64,000 nucleotides of DNA from Halarchaeum grantii (GTDB lineage: Archaea; Halobacteriota; Halobacteria; Halobacteriales; Halobacteriaceae): NCBI RefSeq assembly GCF_014647455.2, contig NZ_BMPF01000005.1, positions 109,961 to 173,960 of the forward strand, written 5' to 3'. Positions 26,848-35,771 of this stretch are shown here, one piece after another. The notes beneath the pieces were generated by a model. The model saw only the letters and a program-made list of their open reading frames with translations. It was not told where the DNA came from and did no database searches. Position numbers and translations under genes: made by a program. The number at the start of each line of letters is the position of its first letter. Position 1 is the first letter of the stretch.

Positions 26848-28029
26848 TCAGTTCGTCATGGCGTCTTCGCTCGCCGCGCAGTTGTTCGGGCCGAGTTCGA
26901 GCTCGAAGGCCGTCTCGTCGTCGGGCGCTCGCTGGCCGAGGTTCGTCGCGATGATTTCCTCGTGGTTCGCCGGCCGCGGCGGCATGTCGTTCACGACGTA
27001 GTCGACGAACCCGTCGGCGTCCATCGCGAGCGCGTTCATCGTTTCGACGAGCGCGCCGAGGTCGGCCGTGTAGCTGCCGTCGGCGTTCGGCGTCGCGGCG
27101 TTGCTGAAGTGGGCGGGCGCGACGAGGGCACCGTCGTCGAAGCGAGCGAGGAGGCCCTGAAGGCTCTCATGAAGGGTGCGTGCGGCGCCCCTCGCGGCCT
27201 CGGGGTCCTCGAGGTCGGGGCGCGCGACGCTCTCGGTGAACAGGCCGTCACCGGTGAAGAGGACTGTCCCGACGCGGTAGGTCGTCATCCCGGTCGTGTG
27301 ACCGGGCGTGTGAATCGCCTCAAGGTCGACGGCGCCGACGCCGACGCTCTCGCCGTCCGCGATCGTCACGTAGTCGCTGTCGTAGTCGACGCCGCGGGCG
27401 TCGGCCGTGGCGGGGAGGACGGGCGTCGCATCGACCTCGTCCGCGAGGGCGCGGATACCGGAGACGTGGTCGGCGTGGACGTGCGTGTCGACGGCGTAGG
27501 TGAGGTCGGCGCCGAGCGCGCGGGCGTCGCGGACGTAGGTGTCGATGAACGCGCGCAGCGGGTCGACGACGGCGGCTTCGCCGTCGGAGACGACGAGGTA
27601 CGCGAGACAGCCCGTAGAGGGGCGCCGGTACTGCACGACGGTGGCGTCGAGGCCGACGTCGAGTTCCGCGGACTCGTAGAGCCGCGCCCATCCCTTCATG
27701 CCGCGGTCGAGGTGCTCGGCGTCGTACCCGGCCGCGTCGAGGTCGGCGGCGACCATCTCGCTCGAGCCGCCCTTCGCACAGAGGACGGTGATGCGCCGCT
27801 CGTCGGGGAGGCGCTCGCGGAGGTCGTCGGGGAGCCCGTCGAGGAGCTCGAAATACGGGTAGTTCACGACGTCGACCGTCTCGCCGTCGAGATGCCACTC
27901 CTCGAAGTCGCTCCGTGAGCGCGCGTCGAGGACGAAGACGTCCTCGCCGGCGTCGATGCGCGCCTTCAGCGCGTCCGGGGTGACCGTCGGGACTCGCTCG
28001 GCCGTCGTCGCGGATGTGTCGTCGCTCAT
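26848..28029 (-). CDS. Rhodanese + metallo-beta-lactamase protein (persulfide dioxygenase-like)
   Basis: A 393-residue fusion. Residues about 15-105 form a rhodanese domain with the catalytic Cys in VLCAKGGSSEM; residues about 120-360 form an MBL domain with THVHADH (metal ligands), HTPGHTTGM and FTGDGLF. The ETHE1/Blh-type MBL oxidises glutathione persulfide to sulfite, and rhodanese fusions are known in that family, although here the rhodanese domain comes first. It probably detoxifies or uses sulfane sulfur taken up by the YeeE pair. ATG at 28029 was chosen; 28041 is an alternative. Confidence 0.87.
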   Translation of the reverse strand: MSDDTSATTAERVPTVTPDALKARIDAGEDVFVLDARSRSDFEEWHLDGETVDVVNYPYFELLDGLPDDLRERLPDERRITVLCAKGGSSEMVAADLDAAGYDAEHLDRGMKGWARLYESAELDVGLDATVVQYRRPSTGCLAYLVVSDGEAAVVDPLRAFIDTYVRDARALGADLTYAVDTHVHADHVSGIRALADEVDATPVLPATADARGVDYDSDYVTIADGESVGVGAVDLEAIHTPGHTTGMTTYRVGTVLFTGDGLFTESVARPDLEDPEAARGAARTLHESLQGLLARFDDGALVAPAHFSNAATPNADGSYTADLGALVETMNALAMDADGFVDYVVNDMPPRPANHEEIIATNLGQRAPDDETAFELELGPNNCAASEDAMTN

Positions 28030-28069
28030 CTTCACCCTCATCTATCGACCGGTCGCGGATAAGAGTTTG

Positions 28070-28100
28070 TATAGAAGTGGAAACAGTACACAATTCTATA
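28070..28100. promoter_or_regulatory. Inverted repeat between the sulfur operons
   Basis: TATAGAA (28070-28076) and TTCTATA (28094-28100) are perfect 7-bp arms separated by 17 bases, in the divergent promoter gap between the MBL operon (minus) and tusA (plus). It is a candidate operator for coordinate control of both sulfur operons; the A/T-rich arms could also serve as TATA elements for the two directions. Confidence 0.45.
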
Positions 28101-28234
28101 TCCGTCAAGGAACTCGTTAGAGCGATTTAGGTGTGGTTCCCAGCCCATACGGGGCTACAGTAGTGCTCTTATTGAGAGGGACCACCGATAGGCTTTTGCG
28201 TTCGACCACGGTATTGTTCGGTGAAGTCAATACC

Positions 28235-28477
28235 ATGATGGACTACGACATCACTGAGACGCTCGACGTACGAGGAGAGAACTGCCCGATGCCGGTGGTC
28301 AAGACGAAACAGCACGTCGACGGGCTCGCTCGGGGCGACGTGCTCGAAGTGCTCGCGACCGACCCCGGGAGCATGAGCGACCTTGGCGGCTGGGCCGAGG
28401 CGACCGCCGACGTCACCCTCCTCGATCAGACGGAGGACGACGGCGTGTACAAGCACTACGTCCGCAAGAGCGAGTGA
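28235..28477 (+). CDS. tusA: TusA-type sulfurtransferase
   Basis: An 80-residue sulfur carrier protein. The defining CPxP motif is in LDVRGENCPMPVVKTKQ (residues about 10-26), where Cys forms the persulfide. The rest (GDVLEVLATDPGSMSDLGGWAE) matches the TusA beta-alpha-beta fold. It sits before a DsrE-like protein; TusA and DsrE pairs transfer sulfur between rhodaneses and biosynthetic or oxidative enzymes. Two ATGs, 28235 and 28238, are equally possible; the upstream in-frame extension includes promoter sequence. Confidence 0.9.
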   Translation: MMDYDITETLDVRGENCPMPVVKTKQHVDGLARGDVLEVLATDPGSMSDLGGWAEATADVTLLDQTEDDGVYKHYVRKSE

Positions 28478-28478
28478 G

Positions 28479-29075
28479 ATGAGCGCGAACACCGACACCA
28501 CGGACGCGGAGGCGACGCCGAGCGAGGCGGACGCCCTCTCGCGCGCGGAACTCGCGGAGCGCGTCGCGGAACTCGAAGACCGACTCGCCGCCGTCGAAGC
28601 GGAGACGACGGAGCGCCAGCCGAAGATGGCCATCGTCGCGACGAAGGGCACGCTCGACATGGCGTACCCCCCGCTCATCCTCGCGAGCACGGCCGCCGCC
28701 TTCGGCTACGACGTCACCGTCTTCCACACGTTCTGGGGGCTCGACGTCCTCCACGAGGAGCGCTCGAAGGACCTCAAGTTGAGTTCGGTCGGCAACCCCA
28801 ACATGCCCGTGCCGAACGCCGTCGGCGCGCTCCCCGGGATGGACCGCGTCACGACGACGCTGATGGAGAAGCGCATCGCGGACAACGACACCGCCACGGT
28901 CGAGGAACTCATCGAGACGTCGCTCGACATGGGCGTCGAGTTCCAAGCCTGCCAGATGACCATCGACCTCATGGGCTACGACGAGGACGACTTCTACGAC
29001 GGCGTGACGACCGGCGTCGGCGCCGCCACCGCGATTCGTGACATGGCCGACGCGGACGTCCAGCTCCTCGTGTGA
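28479..29075 (+). CDS. DsrE/DsrF/DrsH-like sulfur-transfer protein
   Basis: A 198-residue protein with a coiled-coil-like N-terminal 50 residues (LSRAELAERVAELEDRLAAVEAE) and a DsrE-like domain from about residue 50. KMAIVATKGTLDMAYPPLILASTAAAFGYDVTVF is the Rossmann-like start, and a conserved Cys lies in VEFQACQMTIDLMG. It starts two bases after the tusA stop. It probably exchanges sulfur with TusA or the membrane partner encoded next. Confidence 0.85.
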   Translation: MSANTDTTDAEATPSEADALSRAELAERVAELEDRLAAVEAETTERQPKMAIVATKGTLDMAYPPLILASTAAAFGYDVTVFHTFWGLDVLHEERSKDLKLSSVGNPNMPVPNAVGALPGMDRVTTTLMEKRIADNDTATVEELIETSLDMGVEFQACQMTIDLMGYDEDDFYDGVTTGVGAATAIRDMADADVQLLV

Positions 29076-29806
29076 GCGACCCCGATTCGACGATGACCGA
29101 GGAGTCAGGAGACGACGCCCGGGCGGGGGACGCAACCGACGCCGCGAATCGCGACGTCGGGAAGGGCCTCCTCGACGAGGAGATGGGACCGAGCGGGGCG
29201 ATGGCGCACCTCTACCGGGGCGAAATCCACCGGATGAAGTACTGGCGCGAACGCCTCGACGAGACCACGAACTGGGCGGTCATCGTCATGGCCGCCGTCC
29301 TCACGTGGGCGTTCTCCAGTCCCGACAACCCCCACTACATCGTCCTCATCGGCATCGCGACGCTCGGCGTCTTCCTCACCGTCGAAGCACGACGCTACCG
29401 TGGGTACGACATCTGGCGCTCGCGCGTCCGAACCCTCCAAGAGAACGTCTGGGCGGTCGGACTCGACCCCGAGACGGAGGTCGCGAACCCCGAGTGGCGC
29501 GAGCGACTCGGCGCCGACTACCGCACGCCCACCATCAAGATCACCGCCGAAGAGGCCATCGCGCACCGACTGCGCCGCATCTACCTCCCGCTCTTCACGG
29601 TCCTCCTCGTCGCGTGGCTCGTCCGCATCACCGCCTTCTCCCCGGAGTCCGCGCTCGATACCGCCGCCGTCGGCGTGATTCCGGGCACACTCGTCGTCGC
29701 GGTCGTCGCGACGTTCGTCCTCGGCGCGCTCGCCGTCGCGTTCCGGCCGCGGACGTGGCACGCGCGCGGCGAGCTCCTCGAGGAGCGCCTCCGAAAGGAG
29801 GAGTGA
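29072..29806 (+). CDS. DUF2270-type integral membrane protein
   Basis: A 244-residue protein with an acidic cytoplasmic N-terminus, four predicted helices (about 75-110 as a pair, and 175-230 as a pair) and a conserved-looking stretch MAHLYRGEIHRMKYWRERLDETTNWAV before the first helix. This pattern matches the predicted membrane family DUF2270. The GTG start at 29072 overlaps the dsrE-like stop (GTGA); ATG 29093 is an alternative. Context suggests a sulfur-related role, but no function is known. Confidence 0.75.
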   Translation: MSDPDSTMTEESGDDARAGDATDAANRDVGKGLLDEEMGPSGAMAHLYRGEIHRMKYWRERLDETTNWAVIVMAAVLTWAFSSPDNPHYIVLIGIATLGVFLTVEARRYRGYDIWRSRVRTLQENVWAVGLDPETEVANPEWRERLGADYRTPTIKITAEEAIAHRLRRIYLPLFTVLLVAWLVRITAFSPESALDTAAVGVIPGTLVVAVVATFVLGALAVAFRPRTWHARGELLEERLRKEE

Positions 29807-29823
29807 GCGCACCGGGAGCCGAC

Positions 29824-30801
29824 TCACCCGACGGTGCGTTCGAGGAAGCGCCGGATGGCGTCCGGTCCGGCGGGCGGGAGGTCCGCGAGGAGCGGGGTCG
29901 GCGTGCCGCCCTCGGGGACGTGCGTGGCCTCGTAGACCGATTGGGCGTGCGTCGGTTCCGCGGCGAGCAGGTCCATCGCGACGCGCTCGGACTCGATGTC
30001 CGCGAGGTCCTCGACCCAGACGTGGTTCAGGTCGTGGAGTTCGTAGCGAAGCGCGTTCACGCCCGCGTCGTCGAGCGCGTCGTAGAACCGCCGGCTCTGC
30101 TCGACGGCCACCATCTCGTCCTCGCGGCCGTGCATCAATAGCGTCGGCGGGCTCTCCGGAGTGACGTGCGTGACGGGACTCGCCTGCGCGTAGCGCTCGG
30201 GGCGCTCCTCGCGCGTCCCGCCAAAGAGGAGCGAGACGGGGCCGCCCTCGTCGTCGACGGCGGTGAAGTCGCTCACGCCGTACCAGCTGACGACGGCCTG
30301 CACCGCCCCGGAGGCGTCGGGCGCGACGGTCTTCGTCAGCTCGTCCGCGAAGGCGTCCCCGAGGTCGGTGACGTCGTCGACGACGCCCGCGAGCAGCGCG
30401 AGGTGGCCGCCGGCCGAGGAGCCCCAGACGGCGACGTCCGTCGCGTCGTAGCCGTAGTCGTCGGCGTGCGCGCGCAGCCAGCGGATGGCGGCCTTCACGT
30501 CCACGAAGTGGTCGGGGAACGCGCCGCGCGGCGTCGGGTTCGACGGGTCCACCTCGACGTCGGCCCCGTCCGGGACCTCTTGGAGGCGATAGCTCACGCT
30601 CGCGATCGCACACCCCCACTCGGCGGCGTAGCGTTCCGGATCAGGAATATTTGCGCGCGTCTCCGCCACCCAGCCGCCGCCGTGGACGTAGACGACGAGC
30701 GGCGGGTCCTCGACCTCTGGACGGTAGAGGTCGAGCGCCAACTCGCCGCTCTCGCGCTCGGCGTACGTCACTCCCTCGTGGACCGTGACTGACTCCGGCA
30801 T
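29824..30801 (-). CDS. Alpha/beta hydrolase (HSL-type carboxylesterase)
   Basis: A 325-residue esterase. The oxyanion-hole motif is YVHGGGWV (about residue 40), the nucleophile Ser is in WGSSAGGHLAL (about residue 130), the acid is Asp in MHGREDEMV and the His is in HDLNHVWVED. HGGG plus GxSxGG places it in the hormone-sensitive-lipase/acetyl-esterase group. No signal peptide. It is a single gene convergent with DUF2270; repeat array B lies about 100 bases before its start. Confidence 0.85.
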   Translation of the reverse strand: MPESVTVHEGVTYAERESGELALDLYRPEVEDPPLVVYVHGGGWVAETRANIPDPERYAAEWGCAIASVSYRLQEVPDGADVEVDPSNPTPRGAFPDHFVDVKAAIRWLRAHADDYGYDATDVAVWGSSAGGHLALLAGVVDDVTDLGDAFADELTKTVAPDASGAVQAVVSWYGVSDFTAVDDEGGPVSLLFGGTREERPERYAQASPVTHVTPESPPTLLMHGREDEMVAVEQSRRFYDALDDAGVNALRYELHDLNHVWVEDLADIESERVAMDLLAAEPTHAQSVYEATHVPEGGTPTPLLADLPPAGPDAIRRFLERTVG

Positions 30802-31194
30802 GGTGTGCGCATCGCGAGCGTGCCGTATAGACCTGCGCCTCCCGGAATCGGATGGGCCGACGTGTCGGAGCGGCCGCGACGGCTCGCGACACGAGACGGA
30901 GTTATACCGTATAGCTATACTGTATAGCTATGTTTGTCGAAGGACCGTGGACCTCGCTCGGGCGCACGGCCGTGCTCGATATGCCCCCGAGCGAGGGCGG
31001 CGTCGTCGGACGGGGGAGACGGCGGCGGCCCGGTTGGGTGGGGGTGACCAGAACTGAAGCGGGCCGGGCGCGCCTCCCCGCGTAGGCGTGCGTGCCGTAC
31101 GAGCATGGCTGTCCAGCCCCGATATTGAGGGCCCTTATTGTGGGGCCACTCGCGGCCGCGAAGCGCGTCGGCCGAAAGGGAGGCAACGGGAGCG
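30802..31194. other. Gap between radical SAM gene and esterase
   Basis: A 393-base intergenic stretch. Apart from the phased A/T-rich array at 30902-30935 it is GC-rich with no convincing gene. The array is close to where an esterase promoter would be expected. Confidence 0.5.
30902..30935. repeat. Phased iteron array B (13-bp units)
   Basis: TATAGCTATACTG at 30910 is followed directly by TATAGCTATGTTT at 30923; a degenerate TTATACCG lies 13 bases before the first reverse-strand core (30902, 30915, 30928). Because TATAGCTATA is self-complementary the array reads in both directions. Same core and phase as arrays A, C and D. Confidence 0.7.
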
Positions 31195-32400
31195 TCAGTC
31201 GCCCGTACTGGGCGTCGTCGGCGCGTCGCGTTCGGCGTCGGTGAGGTAGCACTTCGGGTCGGGCGCGAACGGGTCGTCGTGCGCGGCGGTCGCGCGGAGT
31301 CGGGACGCCCCACGGCAGACGTCGCGGTAGCGGCAGTCCGCGCACTTCCCGGAGAGGTGCTCCTCGCGCTCGCGGAGCCCCGAGAGCAGGGGGTTCGACT
31401 CGTCCTCCCAGATGGCCGAGAACGGCCGGTCCCGGACGTTGCCCAGCGAGTAGCCCTGCCAGAACTGCGTGAGGTGGACGTTCCCCTGATAGTCGACGTC
31501 GGCGACGCGCTCGCCAGTCGGGTCGCCGCCGTTGCGCCGAAGGTAGTCGTGGACCGCGCGCGCCTTCGCCTCGCCGTACTCGCGGCGCGCGTACTCCACG
31601 AGGAACGCCGCGTCCGCGTAGTTCCCGACGAGCAGCGTCTCCACCTCCTCGCCGCGCGCGTGGTACTCGCGCGTGAGGTCGCAGAGCTCCTCGACGGCCT
31701 CGCGCGTCGCCTCGCGCGAGAGGTCGGCGTCGCTGATGTCCGCGCCGCGCCCGCCGTAGTCGAGGTGGTAGAAGCAGAAGCGATTCACGCCCTTCTCGTA
31801 GAGCAACTCGACGACGTCCGTCATGTCGGGGGCGTTGTGCTGGGTGATGGTGTAGCGCAACCCCGTCTTGATGCCCGCGTCGAGACACGCCTCGATGCCG
31901 CGAATCGCGGCGTCGAACGCGCCCTCCTGCCCGCGGAAGTCGTCGTTGCGCTCGTGGAGGCCGTCAACGGAGACGCCCGCGTACGCGAGGCCGGCATCCC
32001 TCAGGTCGGCGACGCGGTCCGGGGTGAGGAGCGTGCCGTTCGTCGAGAGCACCGGCCGAATCCCCCGGTCGGACGCGTACGCGACGAGTTCTTCGAGGTC
32101 GTCCCGAACGCAGGGCTCCCCGCCGGAGAAGAGGACGACCGGCGCGCCGTACGCCGCGAGGTCGTCGAGCAGGCGCTTGCCCTCCTCGGTGGTGAGTTCG
32201 CCGTCAGCGGTCTCGGTGTCGGCGGCGGCGTAGCAGTGCTCGCAGTAGAGGTTGCACTGCTTCGTGAGGTTCCACACGACCACGGGCTTCGTCGTTCGGT
32301 CCTCGACGATCTGGGGTTTCCCCGAGTCCGCGGCGTCGTCGTAGCGGAGGCCGTCGCCCTCCGCGTCGAGGTCACAGAGGAGTTTGCTGACGGAGATCAC
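31195..32400 (-). CDS. Radical SAM/SPASM-like protein (AhbC/AhbD/NirJ-like)
   Basis: A 401-residue radical SAM enzyme. The SAM-cluster motif is CNLYCEHC (C-x3-C-x2-C, about residue 50), followed by FSGGEP (SAM amino group). The C-terminal auxiliary-cluster region CADCRYRDVC...CY, with RGASRLRATAAHDDPFAPDP, resembles AhbC/AhbD/NirJ haem-modifying enzymes. The GTG start at 32400 overlaps the partner gene stop (GTGA). From memory, haloarchaeal enzymes beside a small PaaB-like protein are catalogued as the Htur_1727-type partner system; the substrate is unknown. Haem side-chain modification or peptide modification are the main options. Confidence 0.82.
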   Translation of the reverse strand: MISVSKLLCDLDAEGDGLRYDDAADSGKPQIVEDRTTKPVVVWNLTKQCNLYCEHCYAAADTETADGELTTEEGKRLLDDLAAYGAPVVLFSGGEPCVRDDLEELVAYASDRGIRPVLSTNGTLLTPDRVADLRDAGLAYAGVSVDGLHERNDDFRGQEGAFDAAIRGIEACLDAGIKTGLRYTITQHNAPDMTDVVELLYEKGVNRFCFYHLDYGGRGADISDADLSREATREAVEELCDLTREYHARGEEVETLLVGNYADAAFLVEYARREYGEAKARAVHDYLRRNGGDPTGERVADVDYQGNVHLTQFWQGYSLGNVRDRPFSAIWEDESNPLLSGLREREEHLSGKCADCRYRDVCRGASRLRATAAHDDPFAPDPKCYLTDAERDAPTTPSTGD

Positions 32401-32687
32401 GACTCCTCCACCCCCGCGGCGGGCGCGCCGTCCTCGGTGCCTGCCTCGGTCTCGACGCCGTCGGCGACGAAGCGAGTGACGGCCGTCGCGGGCGCGACCC
32501 AGACGTCCGCGAGTTCCGCCCCGAAGAGCCGCGTCGCCTGCTCGTGGGCGACGTCCGCGTTCGGTGCGGTGACGCTCCCGACGTGCCGGAGCGCCGCCTC
32601 GGTGGTCTCCCGAACGAACACCTCCCACTCGCCGCTCGTCGCACTCCGTGACCGTGCGTCTATCCGCCGGCGGTCGGTCTCGTCCAT
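32397..32687 (-). CDS. PaaB-like small partner of the radical SAM enzyme
   Basis: A 96-residue protein. WEVFVRETTEAALRHVGSV, then ANADVAHEQATRLFG and VWVAPATAV, closely follow the PaaB fold (small subunit of phenylacetyl-CoA epoxidase), but no other Paa genes are near. The acidic C-terminal 25 residues (VETEAGTEDGAPAAGVEES) are unstructured. It is translationally coupled to the radical SAM gene. It may be a substrate carrier, an adaptor or the peptide substrate itself; the acidic tail lacks obvious Cys/Tyr/Trp crosslinking residues. ATG 32687 was chosen; 32714 is possible. Confidence 0.7.
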   Translation of the reverse strand: MDETDRRRIDARSRSATSGEWEVFVRETTEAALRHVGSVTAPNADVAHEQATRLFGAELADVWVAPATAVTRFVADGVETEAGTEDGAPAAGVEES

Positions 32688-32766
32688 ACCCGACGTGTCT
32701 CGCGGCGTCGGCATACCGTCGTCGTCAGTTCCCGCGCGCTGGGAACGCTCCCGAGGGGCGCCGCGG

Positions 32767-35211
32767 TCAGGTGGGTCGGACGCGCGCCAGTAGCGCCCGC
32801 ATCCGACCGAGGAAGTCACGACGTGCGTGCGAGTTACTCGCGAGTGTACGCGTGCTGTTCGCGACGACGAGGAGACTGGACGCGCCCATCGCGACGGCGG
32901 CGACGAGCGGGTTGAGGAGGCCGACGAGCGCGAGCGGGACGGCGACGGCGTTGTAGCAGAGCGCCCACGCGAGGTTCTCGCGGACGCGACGCCGGGTCGC
33001 GCGCGCGACACCGAGGAGCGCGGGGAGCGCGCGCAGGTCGTCGGTGGTGACGACGGCGTCGGCGGCGTCGACGGCGAGCGCGGTGGCGTCGCCGAGCGCG
33101 ACCCCCACGTCGGCGGCGGCGAGCGCGGGCGCGTCGTTCGACCCGTCGCCCACCATCGCGACCGTCCCCTCCGTGCGGAGGCGGTCGACGACCGCGGTCT
33201 TCCCCTCGGGCGGGACGCCGGCGAAGACGTCGGCGACGCCCGGATGCTCGCGGAAGCGCTCGGCGGCCGCGCCCTCGTCGCCCGTGAGGACGACGACGCG
33301 GTGCGCGACCGCGAGGTCGGCCACCACCGCCTCCCACTCGGGCAGGGGGTCGTCACCCGCGAGGACGACGGCGCGCGCGGTCCCCCGGGTCCCGACGACG
33401 GCCGGGACGAGGCCGCGTTCGTCGGCCCCCGCAACCCGCTCGGCGAGCGCGTCGGGGACCGACCACCCTTCTTTCTCGAAGAGCGCGGGCCGCCCGACGA
33501 GCACGCGCTCGCCGTCGACGGTCCCGGAGACGCCCGTGCTGTGGCGCTCGACGTCGCTGACGGTGTGCTCGACCGCGTCGTCGGCGTGCGCGCAGACGGC
33601 GTGCGCGACCGGGTGGTCGGCGTACTGTTCGAGCGCGGCCGCGACCCCGAGGACGGTCTCGTCGCCCGCGACGTCGTGGACGCGCATCTCCCCGGTGGTG
33701 AGCGTGCCCGTCTTGTCGAACGCGACGACGTCGACGTCCGCGCCGCGCTCGAAGACGGACGCGTCGGTGACGATGGAGCCGTGCGCGAGCGCGCTCCGGA
33801 CCGCGTTCGAGACGGCGAGCGGCGTCGCGAGGCCGAGCGCGCACGGACACGAGACGACGAGGACGGTGAGCGCGGTGAGGAGCGCCGCTTCGGCCGACGA
33901 GCCGAGCGCGAGGTGCGCGACGAACGCGCACGCCGCGAGCACGAGCACGGCCGGGACGAAGACGCTCGCGAGGCGGTCGGCGAGCTGCTGGACGCCGCCG
34001 TGCGTGCTCTGGGCCTCCCAGAGGGTGGCGACGACGCGGTCGAGCGTGCTCTCGGTGTCCGTGACTACGACGGTCACGCCCCCGGACACGAGGACGCTCC
34101 CGCCGACGACGTCGTCGCCGGGTTCGACCTCTCGGGGCGTGGATTCGCCCGTGAGGAGCGATTCGTCGACCGCGCCGTCGCCGTCGGTGACGGTGCCGTC
34201 GAGGGGGACGCGCTCGCCGGTCGCGACGACGACTGAGTCGCCCGCGTCGACGCGCTCGAGGGGGCGCTCCGCGATGCCGTCGTCGGTCGCGACACGCGCG
34301 GTCTCGACGCCGTCGGCGGTGCGCTCGGCGAGCCCGGCGCTCGCGCGCGCCTTCGCCTTCGACTCCCAGTGCTCGCCAGCGGTGACGGCGAGGACGATGA
34401 CGACCGGGATGTCGAAGTAGACGTCGACGCCGCCGGTGAGGAGGACGGCGAGGCTGTAGACGAACGCGGCGCTCGCGGCGAGCGCGACGAGGAGGTCCAT
34501 GTTCGGGCGGCGCGCGCGCAGGCTGACGAGCGCGCCCCGGAAGACCGGGTAGCCCGCGAGCGCCGTCGCCGCCCCCGAGAGGACGGCGACGTTCCAGAAG
34601 AGGTACTGGCCGCCGACGCCGCGCGGGTCGAAGAACGAGACGATAGGGCCCGCGCCGAGGTAGATGGGGTAGAGGAAGAGGACGTACCAGAGCATCACCA
34701 TCATGCCGAAGAAGCCCCCGGCGAGCAGACGCATCCCCGTCGTGAGCGTCTCCTCGCGCTCGGCCTCCTCGTCGGCGTCGGCGACCCGGTAGCCGTAGCC
34801 GGAGAGCGCGTCCGCGATCTCCTCGCGCTCGCCCGCCTCGGGGTCGTAGGTGACCTTCAGCGCGTCGTTCGCGTAGCTCGCGGCGGCGTCGTGGACGCCC
34901 TCGGTGTCGGCGGCGCGGCCCTCGAGGAACGCCTCGCAGGTCGCGCAGTGCATGCCGTCGACGGCGAAGTACGCCGTCTCCGCCGTCTCGGGGACGTCGG
35001 TCGCGTCCGCCGCGTCCGCGCCGTCGGTCGCGTTCGCGCGCAGGTCCTCGCGGACGGCCTCGGGGTCCGCGTCCGCGACGGCCGCGTCGTCGAGAGTGCG
35101 CGCGACCTCGAGACAGCCCCGACAGCAGAACGCCCCGTCGACGCCGTCGTCCGTGACGGGGGGGTCGGGCGTCGGGAGGTCGCAGAGGGTGCAGTGCGTC
35201 TGGTCGGACAT
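32767..35211 (-). CDS. Copper P-type ATPase of CcoI/FixI type
   Basis: An 814-residue P1B-1 ATPase. The N-terminus has an extra Cys-rich metal-binding domain (CTLCDLP...FCCRGC), then an HMA domain with MHCATC (about residue 87). Core motifs are LTGEST, SCPCALGLATP (CPC), DKTGTLT, and MVGDGSNDAPAL; the last helices have YNAVAVPLA and MGASSLLVVANSTR, the Cu+ pattern. The extra N-terminal domain is typical of CcoI/FixI pumps that metallate haem-copper oxidases. It lies in the ba3 oxidase operon, so delivery of copper to CoxA/CoxB or halocyanin across the membrane is likely. Confidence 0.9.
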   Translation of the reverse strand: MSDQTHCTLCDLPTPDPPVTDDGVDGAFCCRGCLEVARTLDDAAVADADPEAVREDLRANATDGADAADATDVPETAETAYFAVDGMHCATCEAFLEGRAADTEGVHDAAASYANDALKVTYDPEAGEREEIADALSGYGYRVADADEEAEREETLTTGMRLLAGGFFGMMVMLWYVLFLYPIYLGAGPIVSFFDPRGVGGQYLFWNVAVLSGAATALAGYPVFRGALVSLRARRPNMDLLVALAASAAFVYSLAVLLTGGVDVYFDIPVVIVLAVTAGEHWESKAKARASAGLAERTADGVETARVATDDGIAERPLERVDAGDSVVVATGERVPLDGTVTDGDGAVDESLLTGESTPREVEPGDDVVGGSVLVSGGVTVVVTDTESTLDRVVATLWEAQSTHGGVQQLADRLASVFVPAVLVLAACAFVAHLALGSSAEAALLTALTVLVVSCPCALGLATPLAVSNAVRSALAHGSIVTDASVFERGADVDVVAFDKTGTLTTGEMRVHDVAGDETVLGVAAALEQYADHPVAHAVCAHADDAVEHTVSDVERHSTGVSGTVDGERVLVGRPALFEKEGWSVPDALAERVAGADERGLVPAVVGTRGTARAVVLAGDDPLPEWEAVVADLAVAHRVVVLTGDEGAAAERFREHPGVADVFAGVPPEGKTAVVDRLRTEGTVAMVGDGSNDAPALAAADVGVALGDATALAVDAADAVVTTDDLRALPALLGVARATRRRVRENLAWALCYNAVAVPLALVGLLNPLVAAVAMGASSLLVVANSTRTLASNSHARRDFLGRMRALLARVRPT

Positions 35212-35217
35212 CGGGGA

Positions 35218-35769
35218 TTATCGGTTCGGTATCGGGGCGAGTTGGACGGTCTTCTCGGAGGGTTGGTTGCCGATCGTGACGGTCGTCTCGACGCTCGCGG
35301 GCGTCGCGTCCGCCGGCAGGACGTACTCGGCGGTGAAGGACGCCGTCTCGTCCGGTGCGACGGGGTCGGTGGTGTAGCCGCCCTCGACGGTGTCGCCGCC
35401 GTCGGTGGTGACGGCGCCGAGTTCGAGGCGGTAGGGCGCGTCGGCGGTGTTGCGGACGGCGACCGCGAGCTGGAGGCGCCGGCCGTCCTCGACCTCGGTG
35501 AGCGCGGCGTTCTGCAGTTTCTCACGGGTGTCGAGGTCGGGGCGGAGGTCGCCGCCGATACCCACGGAGACGCCGGTGGGGTCGTCCCACGTGCTGTCCT
35601 CGCCGAAGTCGTTCTGCAGGAGGCCGACGAAGGTCTCCGTCTCGACGACGACCGGGATGGCGATACTGATCGGTGCGAAGTAGCGGACGAACGACCGGCG
35701 ACTCCAGACGTCGTTCTCGGCGTCGCCGTCGCCCGCATCGTCGCTCGGGGTGGATGCGTGTTCGGTCAT
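35218..35769 (-). CDS. Exported protein of the oxidase operon, unknown function
   Basis: A 183-residue protein. A Tat-like WSRRSFVRYFAPISIAIPVVVE at residues 22-43 could be a signal or an uncleaved anchor. The rest is beta-rich (RRLQLAVAVRNTADAPYRLELGAV, VETTVTIGNQPSEKTVQL), resembling an immunoglobulin-like or CARDB fold outside the cell. Cys and His are absent from the mature part, so it should not bind copper. It lies between coxA and the copper ATPase with gaps of a few bases; an assembly or stabilising role is inferred. Confidence 0.65.
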   Translation of the reverse strand: MTEHASTPSDDAGDGDAENDVWSRRSFVRYFAPISIAIPVVVETETFVGLLQNDFGEDSTWDDPTGVSVGIGGDLRPDLDTREKLQNAALTEVEDGRRLQLAVAVRNTADAPYRLELGAVTTDGGDTVEGGYTTDPVAPDETASFTAEYVLPADATPASVETTVTIGNQPSEKTVQLAPIPNR

Positions 35770-35771
35770 AG

